Assembly: GCA_900550055.1 (NCBI GenBank)
Contig: URQU01000007.1
Location: forward strand, 1-54,987
Length of the DNA: 54,987 nucleotides
Direction: 5' to 3'
DNA from: an uncultured Coriobacteriaceae bacterium
GTDB taxonomy: Bacteria > Actinomycetota > Coriobacteriia > Coriobacteriales > Eggerthellaceae
Program-made: the position numbers and the translations under genes
In this document: positions 50,826-54,987 of the stretch, one piece after another
How the letters are laid out: every line of letters begins with the position of its first letter
Numbering within the stretch: position 1 is the first letter of the stretch
Notes under the pieces: model-generated
Told to the model about the DNA's origin: nothing
Seen by the model: the letters and a program-made list of their open reading frames with translations, nothing else
Databases searched by the model: none

Positions 50826-51491
50826 GTGGAACTGCTGGTTGCATTAGGGGTTTTCGTCATCTCTTTCCTGCTGGGGTCTATCCCCTGGGGCGTCATCATC
50901 TCGAAGGTTTTCTACCACACCGACATCCGCGAGCACGGCTCGGGCAATATCGGCACCACCAACGCCATGCGTACCATGGGCAAAGTTGGCGGCAGCGCCG
51001 TGTTCGTGCTTGATTTCGGCAAGGGCATCGTATCCGGCCTGATCGCGGCTGCGGCTGCGGCCATGTTCGGTGGCGGCATGTCGCTGTCGGGTCATGTGAT
51101 CGGCTACGACGACTTCGTTACGGTGGCCTTCCTCGGCTGCGTGTGGGGGCACATCTTCAGCCCCTGGCTGGGATTCAAGGGCGGCAAGGGCATCGCCGTG
51201 GCCGTCGGCTGCCTGTTCGTGACGTTCGGCTGGCAGGGCGCATGCCTTGAGCTGGCCATTTTCGCTGTGTTGGTGCTTGCCACCAAGTACGTGTCGGCGG
51301 GCTCCATCGCCGCCGCGGCGGCATGCCCGCTGTTCGCCGCGTACTACTTCCTGTACGCCACGTTCGCGCCGGCAGCGTGGGTGTGCACCACGGTGGCGGC
51401 GCTGACGGTGGTATGGGCGCATCGCGAGAACATCGCGCGTCTGCGCGCCGGCAACGAGCGCCGTATCGGGAAAAAGGATAAGGAAGCGTAA
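50826..51491 (+). CDS. plsY: Acyl-phosphate glycerol-3-phosphate acyltransferase
   Basis: A 221-residue membrane enzyme with five transmembrane segments. Motif 1 is GSIPWGVIISK, motif 2 GSGNIGTTNAMRTMG, motif 3 FKGGKGIAVAVG. It transfers acyl from acyl-phosphate to glycerol-3-phosphate, the first step of phospholipid synthesis. GTG start behind GAGAGA. Its substrate is made by gpsA, encoded just downstream. Confidence 0.96.
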   Translation: MELLVALGVFVISFLLGSIPWGVIISKVFYHTDIREHGSGNIGTTNAMRTMGKVGGSAVFVLDFGKGIVSGLIAAAAAAMFGGGMSLSGHVIGYDDFVTVAFLGCVWGHIFSPWLGFKGGKGIAVAVGCLFVTFGWQGACLELAIFAVLVLATKYVSAGSIAAAAACPLFAAYYFLYATFAPAAWVCTTVAALTVVWAHRENIARLRAGNERRIGKKDKEA

Positions 51492-51508
51492 GGAAAGTGG
51501 ACGACGAC

Positions 51509-52510
51509 ATGAAGGTTGCAGTCATCGGCGCCGGTTCGTGGGGAACTGCGCTGGCGCAGACGCTGGCCCTCAACGGGCATAACGTGAGCCTGTGGGCGCG
51601 CAAGGATTCGGTGGTGCACGGCATCAACCACGAGCACGTCAACCCGCGTTACCTTTCGGATGCGAAGCTGTCCGATAACATCGTGGCAACCACCTCGTAC
51701 CGCGATGCGCTGCTGCGCGCGAAGGCCGCCGTTATCGTGACGCCTTCAAACCTTTTGCGCGGCGTGGCGCGCGCGCTGTCCGATGTGGTGGACGATCAGT
51801 TCCCGATCGTCATCTGCTCGAAGGGCGTGGAGGCCGAAAGCGGCTACTTGCCCGTGGGCGTGTTCGAGTCCGAGTTAGGCAATAAGGACCGACTGGCGGT
51901 GCTTTCGGGCCCTAATCATGCCGAGGAGGTCATCAAGGCCAAGCCGGCGGGCACCGTCATTGCGTCGTCGGGTCAGGATACGGCGGTGCTGTTCCGCGAC
52001 CTGTTCGCCTCGCCGACGTTCCGCACTTACACCAGCGACGACGTCACGGGCGTGGAGTTGTGCGCCGCGTTCAAGAACGTCATCGCCATCGCCGTGGGCG
52101 TGGCGTATGGTCTGGGTTATGGCGACAACACGGCCGCCATGCTCATGACGCGCGGCCTGGCCGAGATGAGCCGCTTGACGGTGAAGTGCGGCGGGCAAGC
52201 TATCACGTGCATGGGCTTGGCGGGCGCGGGCGACCTGATCGCCACATGCACCTCCGAGCATTCGCGCAACCGTTCGTTCGGCGTGGAGCTGGCGCAGGGC
52301 GGTACGCTCGAGGCGTATCGCGAGCGCACGCACATGGTGGTGGAAGGCGCGCTGGCGTGCAAAACGCTGAAGACGCTGTCGGAGGCCTACGATGTCGAGC
52401 TGCCCATCACCGACGTGGTGCGCGGCGTGGTATGGGAAGGCGCCGACCCGAAGGCGGCGGCGAAGGAGCTGTTCGCAAGGCCTTTGACCACGGAATTTTA
52501 CGGACTGTAG
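51509..52510 (+). CDS. gpsA: Glycerol-3-phosphate dehydrogenase [NAD(P)+]
   Basis: A 333-residue cytoplasmic enzyme making sn-glycerol-3-phosphate from dihydroxyacetone phosphate. MKVAVIGAGSWGTALAQTLA is the Rossmann opening, VLSGPNHAEEV, ELCAAFKNVIAIAVG (with catalytic Lys) and LAGAGDLIATC are family motifs. ATG 51509 starts at the canonical position; a GTG at 51497 is a possible longer start. Forms the der-plsY-gpsA group and ends in a clear terminator. Confidence 0.96.
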   Translation: MKVAVIGAGSWGTALAQTLALNGHNVSLWARKDSVVHGINHEHVNPRYLSDAKLSDNIVATTSYRDALLRAKAAVIVTPSNLLRGVARALSDVVDDQFPIVICSKGVEAESGYLPVGVFESELGNKDRLAVLSGPNHAEEVIKAKPAGTVIASSGQDTAVLFRDLFASPTFRTYTSDDVTGVELCAAFKNVIAIAVGVAYGLGYGDNTAAMLMTRGLAEMSRLTVKCGGQAITCMGLAGAGDLIATCTSEHSRNRSFGVELAQGGTLEAYRERTHMVVEGALACKTLKTLSEAYDVELPITDVVRGVVWEGADPKAAAKELFARPLTTEFYGL

Positions 52511-52565
52511 GTTTGACCTGGGATTTGCCGGGCTGTATAGTCCTCCTTGATATCGTTTTGCCGAT

Positions 52566-52597
52566 GAGCGGTTGTTTGCAGCAACCGCTCTCTTTTT
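52566..52597 (+). terminator. Terminator after gpsA
   Basis: GAGCGGTTG (52566-52574) pairs with CAACCGCTC (52582-52590) around a 7-base loop, then TCTTTTT. Confidence 0.9.
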
Positions 52598-52734
52598 AGA
52601 CTCAGATAGGTGGATCGCGCCCTTCCTCCAAGCGTTCGACGGTGAACGCGTCTCCGTGTCCGTTTCGCTATCAAGTTCCGTAAGGTGCGAACCGGCAGAT
52701 GGATGACGGGCCCCTCCCTTGCGAAAGGAGCCGC
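52598..52734 (+). other. Leader region of the M6 peptidase gene
   Basis: These 137 bases between the terminator and the start codon are compactly G+C-rich and end in GAAAGGAG. No protein frame fits. They could be a structured leader, but I cannot match any known riboswitch class. Confidence 0.35.
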
Positions 52735-54987
52735 ATGAGCAATTACCCGTCAACCGCCGATGCCCTTGCGCATCAGGCGAAGATCATCGCTTCCGGCGCG
52801 GTCGCGGCCATCGCCCTGGCGCTGGCTTTCGCCGCCGCTCCTGCGCCCGCGTTCGCCGTCGATGCCGCCGGGGCCTACGACCAAGGCTCGCCGTGCGTCC
52901 CGACCGAGGAGCAGATCGAGGCGTACCGTGCTGGCGGCTCGCTTGACGAGCGCGTGCAGGCCGCCGAGCGCCTTGGCCACGAGCAGCCGTCCGTCGGATT
53001 GACGCAGCAGGCTCTTGCCCGGCAGGCGGCCGTTCTCGGCTCCGATGCCGGCGCGTCCTCGATGCGATCCGCGGTCCCGTCGGTTTGGAGAAGCGGCATG
53101 GCCACGGTCGGCGCCGGTCGCGTCCTTGCGTTGCGCGTTTCGTTCCCTGATTACTCCTTCGCCGACGACGATACGCTTGAGGCGCTCGATGCGCTGTTCA
53201 ACGGCGGCGACAGGTCGGGCTTCCCTTACGAAAGCCTGCATGCGTACTATGGGCGCGCAAGCTACGGCAGGTTGGACATATCGGGCACCGCTGTGGATTA
53301 TCAAGCGAAGCACGAGCGCAGCTACTATCAGGGCGATATCAACACGCTGTTCGTGGAAGCGCTCGATGCGCTTGATGAGACTCTTGACCTTTCGCAGTTC
53401 GACGCCAATGGTGACGGCTACCTTGACTGCGTGTACATCCATTTCGCCGGCCCTGACTCGGGGTGGGGCAGCACCTGGTGGAGCCAGGAGTGGACGGTGC
53501 AGCAGCAGGCATCGCCCGAGGTGTGCGAGCGTTCCTGGGACGGTAGGCGCCTGTGGAACGCGTGCCTGCTGGCCGAGAACTGCGCCGGGGACATGGCGGC
53601 CTCCACGCTTATCCATGAAACGGGCCATGTGCTCGGCCTCCCCGACCTGTATAGCTATCGAAGGACCTCGGCGGATGCGGCCGAGCGTTCCGGGTGCCTG
53701 ACGTTCGACCTGATGGACAACAACACCGGCGATACCAACGCCTTCTTCAAATGGATGCTCGGTTGGGTCGACGAGGGCAAGGTCGTGCGCGTGGTCGCGA
53801 ACGCCGACGGCGTCGACGTGCTGCGCGACGGTGCTCTGGAGCACTATGACGAGCACTCGCTTGACCAGGTGCTTTCCGCCTTCACAGGGTCTGACCTGCA
53901 GGAATGCGGCGGATTTATCGCCGTATCGGATTCCGAGGATCTGCTGGACCCGGGAAAGGGCCTGTTCTTGTCGTATTACCTGCTGCAATACGATCGCTAT
54001 GCCGGCAACCAGTCGGTGGTATACAAACGCGGGGGCCAGGATGTCCCCCTGCCGTCGGGCTTCAGGCTTTTCCGCGTGCAGGCGGCGCTTTCCCAAGACG
54101 GGGACGACTATCTGTACAAGAACACCACCGGCATGCCCGGCAACCAGCTTATCGAGCTGGTCGACCCCGATATGGACGAACCCCATACCTCCGGGATAGG
54201 CTATGCGCCCGCCGCGGTCACGGGCGCCGGCTACGGGTGCATGCTCCGCGACGGCCAGGAGGTGTCGCCGACGACGTATCCCTCCACGAACTTCGGCGAA
54301 AGCATCGGCGGCGGCTTCACGGGCTTGACGTTCTCGGTCGGCGAATGCGACGAGGGCTCCGGCGCGGTGACCGTCTCCTGGTCGGACGCCGCTAAGCCCG
54401 TTCCCCTCGAGTTCTCCCTTTCGTTGAAGCCGACGGCGCTGCTGAACTGGGGCCCGGTGTGCTTCACCATGTCGTACCCGGCGCTTTGCAAGGCCTATGA
54501 GACCGGAGCATTCCCGTACCTTGAGATGGACGGGAAGCGCGTCCTTTCCGTTACCGATGCAAGCGGCGAAACCGTTACCATGGATTACAAGCTCAACCCC
54601 GGCGAGGTGTCCCCGACCAGCGCCTGCGAGGCGGTGTTTCCCGCGGGGTGCTTCCTGTTGGGCGTGGTCGACGGGCAGGAGGTGTATTCCGAGGAGATCC
54701 GCGTGCCGTTCTCCCCGTCTGGCCTGGCCGGTTTCGGCGCGCATGGCTTCTACGAGCTGGAAACGGACCCGGTGGTCGAGAACGTCGGCATATCGTCGGT
54801 GTTCGCGCGCGGCGACGGGTCGAATTGCTTCATGCGCGCGGTCGGCGAGGACCTGTATCTGGAAACCTTTGATGAGAATGACCCGTCAAAGGTGGGAGAG
54901 GCGAGGATCGAGGGTGCGGTGCTGCCGACGTATCCGCTGACCAGCACGGTGCTGCGCTGCGCCATGCTGTCCGATGACCGCTGCCTG
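52735..54987 (+). CDS. Secreted M6-type metallopeptidase (3' end outside window)
   Basis: The frame is open from ATG 52735 to the window edge (751 codons, no stop). A signal peptide covers residues ~1-42 (hydrophobic core AAIALALAFAAAPAPAFA, cleavage after AFA). A propeptide-like region follows. The metal site is HETGHVLGLPDLY, His294, Glu295 and His298, as in M6/immune-inhibitor-A-like peptidases. Beta-rich domains follow from ~450. GAAAGGAG ribosome site before the start. Wall-anchoring CWB2 repeats may follow beyond the window. Probably degrades host or dietary proteins at the cell surface. Confidence 0.88.
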   Translation, partial: MSNYPSTADALAHQAKIIASGAVAAIALALAFAAAPAPAFAVDAAGAYDQGSPCVPTEEQIEAYRAGGSLDERVQAAERLGHEQPSVGLTQQALARQAAVLGSDAGASSMRSAVPSVWRSGMATVGAGRVLALRVSFPDYSFADDDTLEALDALFNGGDRSGFPYESLHAYYGRASYGRLDISGTAVDYQAKHERSYYQGDINTLFVEALDALDETLDLSQFDANGDGYLDCVYIHFAGPDSGWGSTWWSQEWTVQQQASPEVCERSWDGRRLWNACLLAENCAGDMAASTLIHETGHVLGLPDLYSYRRTSADAAERSGCLTFDLMDNNTGDTNAFFKWMLGWVDEGKVVRVVANADGVDVLRDGALEHYDEHSLDQVLSAFTGSDLQECGGFIAVSDSEDLLDPGKGLFLSYYLLQYDRYAGNQSVVYKRGGQDVPLPSGFRLFRVQAALSQDGDDYLYKNTTGMPGNQLIELVDPDMDEPHTSGIGYAPAAVTGAGYGCMLRDGQEVSPTTYPSTNFGESIGGGFTGLTFSVGECDEGSGAVTVSWSDAAKPVPLEFSLSLKPTALLNWGPVCFTMSYPALCKAYETGAFPYLEMDGKRVLSVTDASGETVTMDYKLNPGEVSPTSACEAVFPAGCFLLGVVDGQEVYSEEIRVPFSPSGLAGFGAHGFYELETDPVVENVGISSVFARGDGSNCFMRAVGEDLYLETFDENDPSKVGEARIEGAVLPTYPLTSTVLRCAMLSDDRCL

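Noticed and set aside
52750..54744. Minus-strand 664-residue frame over the M6 peptidase
   Set aside because: The plus-strand frame from 52735 has a signal peptide and the HExxH motif; the minus frame is a G+C shadow.

Overview
The window (54,987 bases, high G+C with one clearly A+T-richer section) most likely comes from a chromosome of a gut coriobacterium of the Eggerthellaceae type. The evidence is indirect: CWB2 cell-wall-binding repeats, DUF6541/DUF6020-type membrane proteins, TATAAT boxes placed directly before start codons, and a housekeeping order (scpA-scpB-rluB-tyrA-aroA-cmk-plsC, ispH, der-plsY-gpsA) typical of Gram-positive lineages. The genus cannot be fixed from sequence reading alone.

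Layout. 1-3.9 kb: the end of a CWB2/glucosaminidase wall hydrolase and a large membrane protein. 4.0-6.65 kb (minus): a decayed DUF6020 membrane gene behind a GT4 glycosyltransferase. 6.9-12.1 kb (plus): a compact, translationally coupled surface-glycan operon (GT2, DUF2304, LicD, flippase, GT4, LicD) ending in a strong terminator. 12.3-21.6 kb: an unusual locus with three large proteins that each join a winged helix, a LicC-like nucleotidyltransferase and a LicA-like kinase. It also has a stand-alone LicC-like protein, a LicB/DMT-type permease, a 90-residue unknown protein and an EutH-type ethanolamine permease. 22-25 kb: an isolated HPt protein and a large GT-C-like membrane protein. 25.2-28.2 kb: tRNA-Asn, an ABC-F ATPase and trmL. 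28.2-32.3 kb: a three-gene signalling operon (membrane-anchored protein, Ser/Thr kinase, FHA protein). 32.3-36.6 kb (minus): the NAD operon nadA-nadB-nadC-niaR with a long operator-like palindrome in front. 37-52.5 kb: serC and housekeeping genes. 52.7 kb to the end: a secreted M6-type metallopeptidase that runs off the window.

How the parts fit. The glycan operon supplies glycosyltransferases, a flippase and two LicD-type transferases. The adjacent lic/eutH locus supplies what would be needed to import choline or ethanolamine, phosphorylate it and activate it with CTP. Together they read as a complete route for putting phosphocholine and/or phosphoethanolamine on a surface polymer. The new-looking elements are the DNA-binding domain fused to bifunctional LicC-LicA enzymes, their amplification into three copies, and the pairing with EutH outside any ethanolamine-catabolism operon. 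This is my main candidate for an undescribed system.

A second noteworthy pattern is a 12-base tandem repeat inside the NAD operon. It encodes xxQT-like tetrapeptides at the end of NadB (in place of its usual C-terminal helical domain) and in the linker of NiaR. A degenerate 7-base repeat with a related GCAA core lies before ispH.
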